Assembly (NCBI RefSeq): GCF_016834655.1
Contig: NZ_JAENHP010000005.1
Location: forward strand, 372,001 to 436,000
Direction: 5' to 3'
Origin: Paractinoplanes ovalisporus
GTDB taxonomy: Bacteria > Actinomycetota > Actinomycetes > Mycobacteriales > Micromonosporaceae
Length of the DNA: 64,000 bases
Shown here: positions 23,464-31,932 of the stretch, one piece after another
Position numbering within the stretch: position 1 is the first letter of the stretch
Layout of the letters: each line of letters starts with the position of its first letter
Notes under the pieces: generated by a model
What the model was told of the DNA's origin: nothing
The model's input: only the letters and a program-made list of their open reading frames with translations
Database searches by the model: none
Translations under genes and position numbers: made by a program

Positions 23464-25500
23464 GTGGCCAGTACGACCTCCCTCGCGAAACGCCTGCTGC
23501 TGGGCCGGCCGTTCCGCTCCGACAAGCTGCAGCACACGCTGTTGCCCAAGCGGATCGCGCTGCCCGTGTTCGCCAGCGACGCGTTGTCGAGCGTGGCCTA
23601 CGCGCCGGACGAGATCCTGCTGACGCTCTCGATCGCCGGCGCCGGCGCCTTCTGGATCTCCCCCTGGATCACCCTGGCCGTCGCGGTCGTGATGGTCACC
23701 GTGGTCGCCAGCTACCGCCAGAACGTGCACGCCTACCCGTCCGGCGGCGGCGACTACGAGGTGGCGACGGTCAACCTGGGCCCGCGGGCCGGTCTGGGCG
23801 TGGGCAGCGCGCTGCTGGTCGACTACATCCTCACCGTGGCCGTCTCGACCTCGGCCGGCGTCAACAACCTGGGCTCGGTGGTCCCGTTCGTCGCCGAGCA
23901 CAAGGTGGCCTTCGCGATCGGTGCCATCGCCCTGCTGACCGCGCTCAACCTGCGCGGGCTGCGCGAGTCGGGCACCGCGTTCGCCGTACCGACGTACGCC
24001 TTCATCATCGTGATCGTCGGCATGATCCTGACCGGTCTGTTCCGGGTGTTCGTGCTCGGCGACGACCTGCTGGCGCCGAGCGCGGGGCTGGTCATCACGG
24101 CCGAGGAGGACCACCTCACCAGCTTCGGGTTCGCCTATCTGCTGCTGCGGACCTTCTCGTCGGGCTGTGCCGCGCTGACCGGCGTCGAGGCCATCTCGAA
24201 CGGCGTGCCCGCCTTCAAGCCGCCCAAGAGCCGGAACGCGGCGACCACGCTGATGCTGCTGGGCGGTCTGTCGATCATCATGCTGGTCGGCATCGTGCTG
24301 CTGGCCCGGGCGACCAAGCTGCAGTACGTCGAGGACCCCACCCTGCAGATCGTGTCGGGCCCGGCCAACTACGTGCAGAAGACCGTCACCGCCCAGTTGG
24401 CCGAGACGATCTTCGGGCCGGGTTCGGTCCTGCTCTACCTGGTCGGCGCGGTCACCGCCCTGATCCTGTTCCTGGCCGCCAACACCGCCTTCAACGGCTT
24501 CCCGGTGCTCGGCTCGATCCTGGCCCAGGACCGCTATCTGCCCCGCCAGCTGCACACCCGGGGCGACCGGCTGGCCTTCAGCAACGGCATCATCTTCCTC
24601 GCCATCGCCGCCATGGTGCTGGTGGTGGCGTTCCAGGCCGAGACGACGCGGCTGATCCAGCTCTACATCGTGGGCGTGTTCGTGTCGTTCACGCTGTCGC
24701 AGGGCGGCATGATCCGGCACTGGAACCGCCTGCTGCGCACCCAGCGCGACCCCGAACGACGACGACGGATGATCCGCTCGCGCGCGATCAACGCGTTCGG
24801 CATGGGGCTCACCGGCGCCGTGCTGATCATCGTGCTGATCACCAAGTTCCTGCTCGGGGCGTGGATCGCGATCGCCGCCATGGTCGTCATCTACGGGCTC
24901 ATGCTGGCCATCCGCAAGCACTACACGCGGGTCTCGCAGGAGCTGCAGCCCACCGACGAGCGGCCCGTGCTGCCCTCCCGCAACCACGCGATCGTGCTGG
25001 TCAGCAAGGTGCACATGCCGACGCTGCGCGCGGTCGCGTACGCCCAGGCGACCCGGCCCGACACGCTCACCGCGGTCACGGTCAACGTGGACGACAAGGA
25101 CACCCGGGCGATCCAGGAGGAGTGGGAGCGCCGGCAGATCCCGGTGCCGCTGACCGTGGTCGACTCGCCCTACCGGGAGATCACCGGCCCGATCATCGAC
25201 TTCGTCAAGGGCGTACGGCGGGGGTCCCCGCGCGACGTCGTCACGGTCTTCGTTCCGGAATATGTGGTCGGTCGTTGGTGGGAGAACCTGCTGCACAACC
25301 AGAGCGCGCTGCGGATCAAGGGCCGGCTGCTGTTCGAGCCGGGCGTGATGGTCACCAGCGTGCCCTGGCAGCTGCGGTCCAGCCAGGACCGCAACCTCGA
25401 CCGGTTCGACCAGAGCCTGACCCGGGTGCCCGCCCGCGGCCCGCGTGTGCGGCCGCCGGCCGAGCCGCCCGCGAGCGAGAACACGGAGACCCGGACGTGA
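23464..25500 (+). CDS. APC family permease
   Basis: A 678-residue transporter with about 12 membrane helices (residues 45-480) and a ~190-residue cytoplasmic C-terminal domain. The beginning DKLQHTLLPKRIALPVFASD and ALSSVAYAPDEILLTL are characteristic of the actinobacterial APC group usually annotated as amino acid or KUP-like permease. I chose the GTG at 23464 (ASTTSLAKRLLLG), eight bases after TACGCT; the frame is open to an ATG at 23395. Neighbouring TrkA genes suggest a link with cation balance, but the substrate is unknown. It overlaps the methyltransferase gene by 4 bases. Confidence 0.88.
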   Translation: MASTTSLAKRLLLGRPFRSDKLQHTLLPKRIALPVFASDALSSVAYAPDEILLTLSIAGAGAFWISPWITLAVAVVMVTVVASYRQNVHAYPSGGGDYEVATVNLGPRAGLGVGSALLVDYILTVAVSTSAGVNNLGSVVPFVAEHKVAFAIGAIALLTALNLRGLRESGTAFAVPTYAFIIVIVGMILTGLFRVFVLGDDLLAPSAGLVITAEEDHLTSFGFAYLLLRTFSSGCAALTGVEAISNGVPAFKPPKSRNAATTLMLLGGLSIIMLVGIVLLARATKLQYVEDPTLQIVSGPANYVQKTVTAQLAETIFGPGSVLLYLVGAVTALILFLAANTAFNGFPVLGSILAQDRYLPRQLHTRGDRLAFSNGIIFLAIAAMVLVVAFQAETTRLIQLYIVGVFVSFTLSQGGMIRHWNRLLRTQRDPERRRRMIRSRAINAFGMGLTGAVLIIVLITKFLLGAWIAIAAMVVIYGLMLAIRKHYTRVSQELQPTDERPVLPSRNHAIVLVSKVHMPTLRAVAYAQATRPDTLTAVTVNVDDKDTRAIQEEWERRQIPVPLTVVDSPYREITGPIIDFVKGVRRGSPRDVVTVFVPEYVVGRWWENLLHNQSALRIKGRLLFEPGVMVTSVPWQLRSSQDRNLDRFDQSLTRVPARGPRVRPPAEPPASENTETRT

Positions 25501-26747
25501 CCCCGAACCCGGCCTGGGAAGAGAACGAACGCGTCGAGGTGACCGTGGGTGCCCCCGCGCACGGCGGGCACTGCGTCGCGCGGATCGGCGGGGAGCACGG
25601 CCAGGTGGTCTTCGTCCGGCACGCGCTGCCGGGCGAGCGGGTCACCGTCGAGATCACCGAGATCCACAAGGGCTTCCTCCGGGGCGACGCGGTGGAGATC
25701 CATGAGGCGTCGCCCGACCGGGTCGAGCCGCCTTGCCCGTTCGCCCATCCGGGTGGCTGCGGCGGCTGTGACCTGCAGCACGCGTCGGGCGAGGCGCAGC
25801 GGCGGTGGAAGGGCGCCGTCGTCGAGGAACAGCTTCGGCGTCTGGCCGGGCTTTCCTACGACGTACGGGTGGAGGAACTGCCCGGTGGTCTGGAGGGCTG
25901 GCGCAGCCGCGTGCGGTACGCGGTCGACGCCGCCGGACGGGCCGGGCTGCTCAAGCACCGTTCGCACGAGGTGGTCGCGATCGACCGCTGCCGGATCGCC
26001 CACCCCGCCATCCAGGGCCTCGACCTGCTGAAGCTCGAATGGCCGGACGCCGACGCGCTGGAGGCGGTCGCGACCACCGGGGGCGACGTGGCTGTGCTGG
26101 CCCGGCCCTCGGGCAGCGGCGGTGGCATGCTTCCGCCGGACGACCCGGCCGAGGGCACGACGCTCGGCGGGGGCGGTCGCGTGCGTCTCTCCGGCCCGGC
26201 CGAGGTGACCGAGGAGGCGGCCGGCCGCAGTTGGCGGGTGCCGCCCGAGGGTTTCTGGCAGGTGCACCCGGCCGCGGCCGAGACCCTGGCGGCGGCCGTG
26301 GTCGAGATGCTGCGCCCGGCCGAGGGCGAGACCGCCTGGGACCTCTACGGGGGCGCCGGGCTCTTCGCCGCCGCCCTGGCCGGGCACACCCACGCCCGTA
26401 CGACGGTGGTCGAGTCCTCGGCGATCGGGGTGGCCGCCGCCCGGGAGAACGTGGACGCCGAGGTGGTCGAGGCCCGGGTCGACGCGGCGCTGTCCCGTCG
26501 GCGGATCACCGGCCCGGTCGACCTCGTGGTGCTCGACCCGCCCCGGGCCGGCGCCGGGGCCAAGGTGGTGCGTTCGGTCGTGGCGGCCGGGCCCCGCGCG
26601 GTGGCGTACGTGGCCTGCGATCCGGCGTCGCTCGCCCGGGACGTGGCCACCTTCCGCGAGCTGGGCTGGCGGCTGAGTGAACTGCGCGCCTTCGACTGCT
26701 TCCCGATGACCCAGCACGTGGAGTGCGTCGCGCTGTTGGAACCCTGA
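25497..26747 (+). CDS. Class I SAM-dependent RNA methyltransferase (TrmA/RlmD family) with TRAM domain
   Basis: A 416-residue enzyme that methylates uridine C5 in rRNA or tRNA. An N-terminal TRAM domain (to about 65) is followed by cysteines CPFAHPGGCGGCDLQH, the Fe-S cluster site of RlmD-like proteins, then a Rossmann domain with WDLYGGAGLFAAAL (SAM) and the catalytic segment VLDPPRAG...VACDPASLARDV with the nucleophile cysteine. The GTG at 25497 overlaps the end of the permease gene. Which uridine is the target is unclear. Part of a conserved actinobacterial cluster near dxs. Confidence 0.92.
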   Translation: MTPNPAWEENERVEVTVGAPAHGGHCVARIGGEHGQVVFVRHALPGERVTVEITEIHKGFLRGDAVEIHEASPDRVEPPCPFAHPGGCGGCDLQHASGEAQRRWKGAVVEEQLRRLAGLSYDVRVEELPGGLEGWRSRVRYAVDAAGRAGLLKHRSHEVVAIDRCRIAHPAIQGLDLLKLEWPDADALEAVATTGGDVAVLARPSGSGGGMLPPDDPAEGTTLGGGGRVRLSGPAEVTEEAAGRSWRVPPEGFWQVHPAAAETLAAAVVEMLRPAEGETAWDLYGGAGLFAAALAGHTHARTTVVESSAIGVAAARENVDAEVVEARVDAALSRRRITGPVDLVVLDPPRAGAGAKVVRSVVAAGPRAVAYVACDPASLARDVATFRELGWRLSELRAFDCFPMTQHVECVALLEP

Positions 26748-26770
26748 CAGAATCCTGGAACCTGTCTCAA

Positions 26771-26799
26771 TAGACTCCGATCGCTTTGAAAGATCGGAG
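26771..26799 (+). promoter_or_regulatory. -10 box with overlapping inverted repeat before the carbonic anhydrase gene
   Basis: TAGACT (26771-26776) would start transcription near 26783. CTCCGATC (26775-26782) and GATCGGAG (26792-26799) form a perfect 8-bp inverted repeat straddling that start, the right arm reaching the Shine-Dalgarno. It could be an operator. Confidence 0.45.
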
Positions 26800-26806
26800 A
26801 AGATCC

Positions 26807-27502
26807 ATGTCCATCGGACGTCGTTCCCTGCTCGCCGCCGCCGGTGCCACCGCACTGGGCGCGACGATCGCACCCACCGCCGCCGGGGCCGCCCGGTCCC
26901 AGGAGCCGCCCCCGCCCGCCACTGCCGACGAGGCGATCGCCGAGCTGCTGCGGGGCAACCGCCGGTTCGTCCACGGCACCACCCGTCACCCGCACCAGAA
27001 CGTGGCCGCGATCCACCGGCTGGCCGCGGCCCAGGACCCGTTCGTCATCACGCTGGGCTGCGCCGACTCCCGCGTACCGTCGGAAATTCTCTTCGACCAG
27101 GGTCTCGGTGACATCTTCGACAACCGGGTGGCCGGCAACATCGTCGACGACCTGCTGCTGGGCAGCATCGAATACGCCGCCGAGCACTTCGAGCCGCCGC
27201 TGCTGCTGGTGCTCGGCCACGAGCGCTGCGGCGCGATCTCGGCCACGGTCGACATCCTGCGCGACGGCGGCGAGGCGCCCGGCCACATCGCCGCCATCGT
27301 CGAGGCGCTGACCCCGATCGTCGAGCCGGTTCTCGACCGGCCCGGCGACCCGGTCGAGAACGGCGTCCGGGCCAACGTGCGGGCCCAGGTCGCGGCGCTT
27401 CTCGCGCAGAGCAGGATCATCCGGGAGAAGGTCGAAGCCGGCCGCATGGGCGTGGCCGGCGCCCGCTACGACCTCGACACCGGCAAGGTCACCCTGCTGT
27501 AG
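26807..27502 (+). CDS. Beta-class carbonic anhydrase with Tat signal
   Basis: A 231-residue exported enzyme interconverting CO2 and bicarbonate. The N-terminus MSIGRRSLLAAAGATALG is a twin-arginine signal. Zinc ligands are Cys 85 and, downstream, His 137 and Cys 140 in LGHERCGA; Asp 87-Arg 89 (CADSR) is the catalytic dyad. The ATG at 26807 is preceded by GGAGA; the frame start at 26786 would place seven extra residues before the signal. Its end overlaps folD on the other strand by 14 bases. Confidence 0.92.
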   Translation: MSIGRRSLLAAAGATALGATIAPTAAGAARSQEPPPPATADEAIAELLRGNRRFVHGTTRHPHQNVAAIHRLAAAQDPFVITLGCADSRVPSEILFDQGLGDIFDNRVAGNIVDDLLLGSIEYAAEHFEPPLLLVLGHERCGAISATVDILRDGGEAPGHIAAIVEALTPIVEPVLDRPGDPVENGVRANVRAQVAALLAQSRIIREKVEAGRMGVAGARYDLDTGKVTLL

Positions 27503-28355
27503 CGACCGCCTTCTCGGCGGCGGTGATCGCGTTGCGGAACAGCATCGCGACGGTCGTCGGGCCCACCCCGCCCACGCGCGGGGTGATGGCCCCGGCGACC
27601 TCGGCGCACTCCTCGGCCACGTCGGGCAGCAGGCGCTTGCCCTCGTAGCGGACACCGGCGCCGACCACCGTCGCCCCCGGGCGCACGTGTCCGGGCTGGA
27701 TGATGCCGGGCACGCCGGCGGCGGCGATCAGGATCTCGGCCCGCTTGGTGTAACGCTCCCAGTCGGGCACGCCGGTGTGCACCACGGTGACGGCGGCGTT
27801 GGCGGTCGGCCGCTTCTGGGCCAGCAGCATGGCCAGCGGGCGGCCCAGGGTCGCGCCGCGGCCGAGGATGACGACCTCGCGGCCGGCGACCGGGATCTCG
27901 TAGTGCGCGAGCAGCGCCTCGATGCCGGCCGGGGTGCAGGGCAGCGGGCCGGGCAGGCCGACCGCGAGCCGGCCCATGTTGAGCGGGTGCATGCCGTCGA
28001 CGTCCTTGTCGGGGTCGAGCGTCATCAGGGCCGCGTCGTAGTCGAGGTGGGCCGGGATCGGGTATTGGATGAGCACGCCGTGCACGCTGGTGTCGGCGTT
28101 CAGCTCGGCGATCACGGCCAGCAGGTGTTCCTGGGTGATGTCGCCCGAGAGGTGCCGGTGCGGCGAGTCGAAGCCGAGCTCGGCCGCCTGCCGCTGCTTG
28201 ATGCGGATGTAGCCGGCGCTGGCGTCGTCGTCACCGACGAGGACGGTGGCCAGGCTGGGCGTGACGCCCTGGGCGGTGAGCTTGGCGGCGCGCTCGGCGA
28301 CGTCGGCCAGGACGGCCTCGGCTACGGGCTTGCCGGGAAGAAGACGTGCGGACAT
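27489..28355 (-). CDS. folD: Bifunctional methylenetetrahydrofolate dehydrogenase/cyclohydrolase
   Basis: A 288-residue FolD, which converts 5,10-methylene-THF to 10-formyl-THF with NADP. Motifs are VGDDDASAGYIRIKQRQAAE (catalytic Lys in the substrate site), GVLIQYPIP, DPDKDVDGMHPLN and the NADP site VILGRGATLGRPLAMLL, ending with TPRVGGVGPTTVAML. The ATG at 28355 has AAGGAGG just upstream and is clearly better than the frame start at 28394. With thyA and folA further on it supplies one-carbon units. Confidence 0.96.
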   Translation of the reverse strand: MSARLLPGKPVAEAVLADVAERAAKLTAQGVTPSLATVLVGDDDASAGYIRIKQRQAAELGFDSPHRHLSGDITQEHLLAVIAELNADTSVHGVLIQYPIPAHLDYDAALMTLDPDKDVDGMHPLNMGRLAVGLPGPLPCTPAGIEALLAHYEIPVAGREVVILGRGATLGRPLAMLLAQKRPTANAAVTVVHTGVPDWERYTKRAEILIAAAGVPGIIQPGHVRPGATVVGAGVRYEGKRLLPDVAEECAEVAGAITPRVGGVGPTTVAMLFRNAITAAEKAVATAG

Positions 28356-28614
28356 GCGACCTCCTTGTCGCACGGGGGCCCAGGCGGTCGGCAACCCCGT
28401 GACAGGCTTCCCGATGGTCGATCCATCCCCGGTGCCGCCAGTCGCGTCCCTACCAGGATGCCCGACGCGCTCCGCGGGCCCGCGACCGGGTTGTTACCGT
28501 GTGGTAGATCACGTCCGAGCGCAGGTCACGAGGATGCGTCGGTTGTGTGTAGGACCCGCGGAGAGCCCAACGGCTGGGATGCGGGGTCGCGACACGCCGA
28601 TAGACTTTGCCCCC

Positions 28615-30537
28615 ATGAGCGAATCCCTCCCCGCCCCGGACGGCATTCTGGCGACCATCACCGAGCCGGGTGACCTCAAGCGCCTCAGCAGTGAGCAGCT
28701 GACCCTCCTGGCGGCGGAGATTCGTGACTTCCTGGTCGCCAAGGTGTCGCGCACCGGCGGTCACCTCGGCCCCAACCTGGGCGTCGTCGAGACCACCCTG
28801 GCCCTGCACCGCGTCTTCGACTCGCCCCGCGACCGGATCCTGTTCGACACCGGCCACCAGGCGTACGTCCACAAGATCGTCACCGGCCGGCAGGACGGCT
28901 TCGACCTGCTCCGTCAGCGCGGCGGCCTCACCGGTTATCCGAGCCGGGCCGAGAGCGAGCACGACTTCATCGAGAACTCGCACGCCTCGACCGCCCTGTC
29001 CTACGCCGACGGCATGTCCAAGGCGTTCGCGCTGCGCGGTGAGGACCGTCACGTGGTGGCCGTGGTCGGCGACGGCGCGCTCACCGGTGGCATGTGCTGG
29101 GAGGCGCTCAACAACATCGCCGCCGCCAAGAACCGCCTGGTCATCGTCGTCAACGACAACGGCCGGTCCTACGCGCCGACGATCGGCGGTCTGGCCGACC
29201 ACCTCTCCACGCTGCGGCTCAACCCTGGTTACGAGAAGGTGCTCGACCTGGTGAAGGACGCGCTGGGCTCGACCCCGGTGGTGGGCAAGCCGGTCTACGA
29301 GGTGCTGCACGCGGTCAAGCGCGGCATCAAGGACGCGGTCAGCCCGCAGCCCATGTTCGAAGACCTCGGCATCAAATACATCGGGCCGGTCGACGGTCAC
29401 GACCACCAGGCCATGGAGTCGGCGCTGCGGCGGGCCAAGGGCTTCAACGCGCCGGTCATCGTGCACTCGGTCACCCGCAAGGGCTACGGCTACCGCCCGG
29501 CCGAGCAGGACGAGGCCGACTGCCTGCACGGCCCGGGCGGCGCGTTCGACGCCGAGACCGGCAAGCTGCTGGCCCCGGCCAAGCTGAAGTGGACCAACGT
29601 CTTCGCCGACGAGCTGGTCAAGATCGCCGACGAGCGGCCCGACGTGGTCGGCATCACCGCGGCCATGGCCGAGCCGACCGGCATCGCCGCGTTGGCCAAG
29701 AAGTACCCCGAGCGCGCGTACGACGTGGGCATCGCCGAGCAGCACGCCGCGACCAGCGCGGCCGGCCTGGCGATGGGCGGCCTGCACCCGGTGGTGGCCG
29801 TCTACGCCACGTTCCTCAACCGCGCGTTCGACCAGGTGCTGCTCGACGTAGCGATGCACGAGCTGCCGGTCACCTTCGTGCTCGACCGGGCCGGTGTCAC
29901 CGGTCCCGACGGCCCGAGCCACTACGGCATCTGGGACATGAGCGTCTTCGGCGTCGTGCCCGGCCTGCGCATCGCCGCCCCGCGCGACGAGGCGACCCTG
30001 CGCGAGGAGCTGCGCGAGGCGATCGCCGTCGACGACGGCCCGACCGTCGTGCGCTTCCCGACCGGCGCGGTCCCGGCCGCGCTGCCGGCCGTACGCCGGG
30101 TCGGGCAGATCGACGTGCTGCGCGAGGACGACCGCAAGGACGTGCTGCTGGTCGCGGTCGGCTCGTTCGCCGGCCTCGGCCTCGAGGTGGCCGAGCGGCT
30201 GGCCGAGCAGGGCTTCGGCGTCACCGTGGCCGACCCGCGCTGGGTGCGCCCGGTCCCGATCGAACTGAGCGGCCTGGCCGCCCAGCACCGTCTCGTGGTC
30301 ACGCTGGAGGACGGCGTGCGCACCGGTGGCGTCGGTGACGCGGTGGCGGCCGCCCTGCGTGACGCGGGGGTCGAGGTGCCGCTGCGCGACTTCGGCGTCC
30401 CGACCGGCTTCCACCCGCACGGCACGCGGGCCGAGATCCTGACCTCGCTCGGCCTGACCGCACAGGACGTGGCCCGCGACGTCACCGAGTGGGTCGCGAA
30501 GCTCGACCAGCAGCCGGAGCTTCAGCCCAAGGCATGA
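28615..30537 (+). CDS. dxs: 1-deoxy-D-xylulose-5-phosphate synthase
   Basis: A 640-residue thiamine-diphosphate enzyme that makes DXP from pyruvate and glyceraldehyde 3-phosphate, the first step of the MEP isoprenoid pathway. The N-terminal GHLGPNLGVVETTLALH, the ThDP motif GDGALTGGMCWEALNN, the transketolase-like YDVGIAEQHAATSAAGLA with the catalytic Glu, and GPDGPSHYGIWDMS are all present. The ATG at 28615 follows TAGACT by eight bases and has no Shine-Dalgarno; the longer frame to 28246 is not supported. Complete and normal in length. Confidence 0.97.
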   Translation: MSESLPAPDGILATITEPGDLKRLSSEQLTLLAAEIRDFLVAKVSRTGGHLGPNLGVVETTLALHRVFDSPRDRILFDTGHQAYVHKIVTGRQDGFDLLRQRGGLTGYPSRAESEHDFIENSHASTALSYADGMSKAFALRGEDRHVVAVVGDGALTGGMCWEALNNIAAAKNRLVIVVNDNGRSYAPTIGGLADHLSTLRLNPGYEKVLDLVKDALGSTPVVGKPVYEVLHAVKRGIKDAVSPQPMFEDLGIKYIGPVDGHDHQAMESALRRAKGFNAPVIVHSVTRKGYGYRPAEQDEADCLHGPGGAFDAETGKLLAPAKLKWTNVFADELVKIADERPDVVGITAAMAEPTGIAALAKKYPERAYDVGIAEQHAATSAAGLAMGGLHPVVAVYATFLNRAFDQVLLDVAMHELPVTFVLDRAGVTGPDGPSHYGIWDMSVFGVVPGLRIAAPRDEATLREELREAIAVDDGPTVVRFPTGAVPAALPAVRRVGQIDVLREDDRKDVLLVAVGSFAGLGLEVAERLAEQGFGVTVADPRWVRPVPIELSGLAAQHRLVVTLEDGVRTGGVGDAVAAALRDAGVEVPLRDFGVPTGFHPHGTRAEILTSLGLTAQDVARDVTEWVAKLDQQPELQPKA

Positions 30538-30608
30538 CGGGCGGCGCGGAAAAACGGTGATAAGCCCCTGAACCGGACGGGGAAGGGGCACTTCCGTTAT
30601 CTGCTCGT

Positions 30609-30614
30609 TATTTT
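30609..30614 (+). promoter_or_regulatory. Candidate -10 box, leaderless promoter of the first beta-propeller gene
   Basis: TATTTT lies six bases before the ATG at 30621. A ggagc directly before the ATG may also act as a ribosome site. Confidence 0.45.
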
Positions 30615-30620
30615 TGGAGC

Positions 30621-31928
30621 ATGACGGTTCAGGGCACCACGGTGATCATCGATTTGGGTCTGGAACGAGGAGAACCTGATTCGTACGATTCGCCGCAACG
30701 CTCGACCTTCCCGGGCTGGTTCCCGGCCGCCGTTCTCGCGGTCCTCGTCATGTTCACGGCCGGGGCCGCGGCCGCACCCGGAAAGCCGGCCTTCACCGAG
30801 GTGTTCAGCCTGCAGGTCGGCCCGGCCGACGCGTACGCGCTGACCGACGACGGCCGCCTGCTGGCCCAGACGTTCGGCTCGCTCAGCGCGTACGACCTGC
30901 GCGACGGCGAGACGCAGTGGGAGGCCGGGCCGACCGCCCCGGCCTTCCGGCTGCGCCTCGGGTCGGGCCTGATCCTGATGCGGCCGTGGACGGTCGGTTC
31001 ACGCGACCCGGGCACGACGGCGGTCTCGCTCGACGACGGCGCCTCCCGCTGGAACCGCTCGGGCAACGTGATGACCCTGGCCGGGTCGCCGACGCTGCTC
31101 TCGGTCTCGCCCGTCCGCAGCTTCGGCGGCGCCAACCGGCGGGTGCAGGGACCGGTCGACGCGATCGACCCGGCGACCGGACGCACCCTCTGGACCGTCA
31201 ACGTGCCGTCCAGCGCCGTGCTGGCCGCCCTGCCCGGGGTGGGCGACGAGGGCACCCGCATGCTGCTCGTGCACGACGACCGCACGATGGCCGTGCACGA
31301 CCTGGTGACCGGCGAGCGGCTGGTGACCGGGAGCGTGCCGGCTGCCGACTACGACCCGTCCAACCCGGTGGTGGTCGGCGGGACGATCCTGCTGCGGCAC
31401 CCGGGACGGCCGAACATGGAGTTCTCCGCGTACGACCCGCAGACGCTGCGCAACCTGTGGTCGGCGCCGGCCGACGGGGCGTACGAAATCGAGGTCTGTG
31501 GGATCCTGGCCTGCCTGACCGGGCCCGACGGGATGCGCGCGATCGAGCCCACCACCGGCGACGTGGTCTGGGCGAGGCCGGGCTGGCGGGGCATCCAGCA
31601 GTTCGGCACGAAGTTCGTCGCCTACGGCTCGGCCGAGAACACCCGGCCTCTCGGGCTGATCGACCCCGACACCGGCGAGCTGCAGGTCGACCTCACCGGA
31701 TGGCGCCCGATCAGCGGAACGGCCACCGAAGACGAGCTGCTGGTCACGCGGGCGAGCGAACCCGGAGGCCGTACGATGGTCGCCGTCGCCCAGCCGGGCG
31801 AGACGCAACCGAGGCTGCTGGGCACGCTGCCGGCCGGCACGGGTGACTGCCAGGCCGCGACCGGGCGCCTGGTGTGCCGCTCGATGTACGGCCAGCTCGT
31901 GGTCTGGGCGTACGGCCAGAAGGGGTAG
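30621..31928 (+). CDS. PQQ-like beta-propeller protein, membrane-anchored (paralogue 1 of 3)
   Basis: A 435-residue protein with a short cytoplasmic N-terminus containing VIIDLGLERGEPDS, one membrane helix (about 35-52) and an extracytoplasmic beta-propeller of PQQ/BamB-like blades (for example DPATGRTLWTVNVP, EPTTGDVVWARPGW). Cysteines occur in two pairs: Cys 293/Cys 298 (CGILAC) and Cys 410/Cys 419 (CQAATGRLVC). The next two genes are paralogues with the same layout, and a two-component system follows on the same strand. No catalytic residues are visible; a binding or sensing role is plausible but unproven. Confidence 0.85.
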   Translation: MTVQGTTVIIDLGLERGEPDSYDSPQRSTFPGWFPAAVLAVLVMFTAGAAAAPGKPAFTEVFSLQVGPADAYALTDDGRLLAQTFGSLSAYDLRDGETQWEAGPTAPAFRLRLGSGLILMRPWTVGSRDPGTTAVSLDDGASRWNRSGNVMTLAGSPTLLSVSPVRSFGGANRRVQGPVDAIDPATGRTLWTVNVPSSAVLAALPGVGDEGTRMLLVHDDRTMAVHDLVTGERLVTGSVPAADYDPSNPVVVGGTILLRHPGRPNMEFSAYDPQTLRNLWSAPADGAYEIEVCGILACLTGPDGMRAIEPTTGDVVWARPGWRGIQQFGTKFVAYGSAENTRPLGLIDPDTGELQVDLTGWRPISGTATEDELLVTRASEPGGRTMVAVAQPGETQPRLLGTLPAGTGDCQAATGRLVCRSMYGQLVVWAYGQKG

Positions 31929-31932
31929 ACCG

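Noticed and set aside
23338..25296. Minus-strand open frame of 652 residues across the APC permease
   Set aside because: Antisense to a recognised transporter; sequence is Asp/Arg/Gln/His-rich with no domain.
28450..30591. Minus-strand open frame of 713 residues opposite dxs
   Set aside because: Shadow of dxs; no independent evidence.
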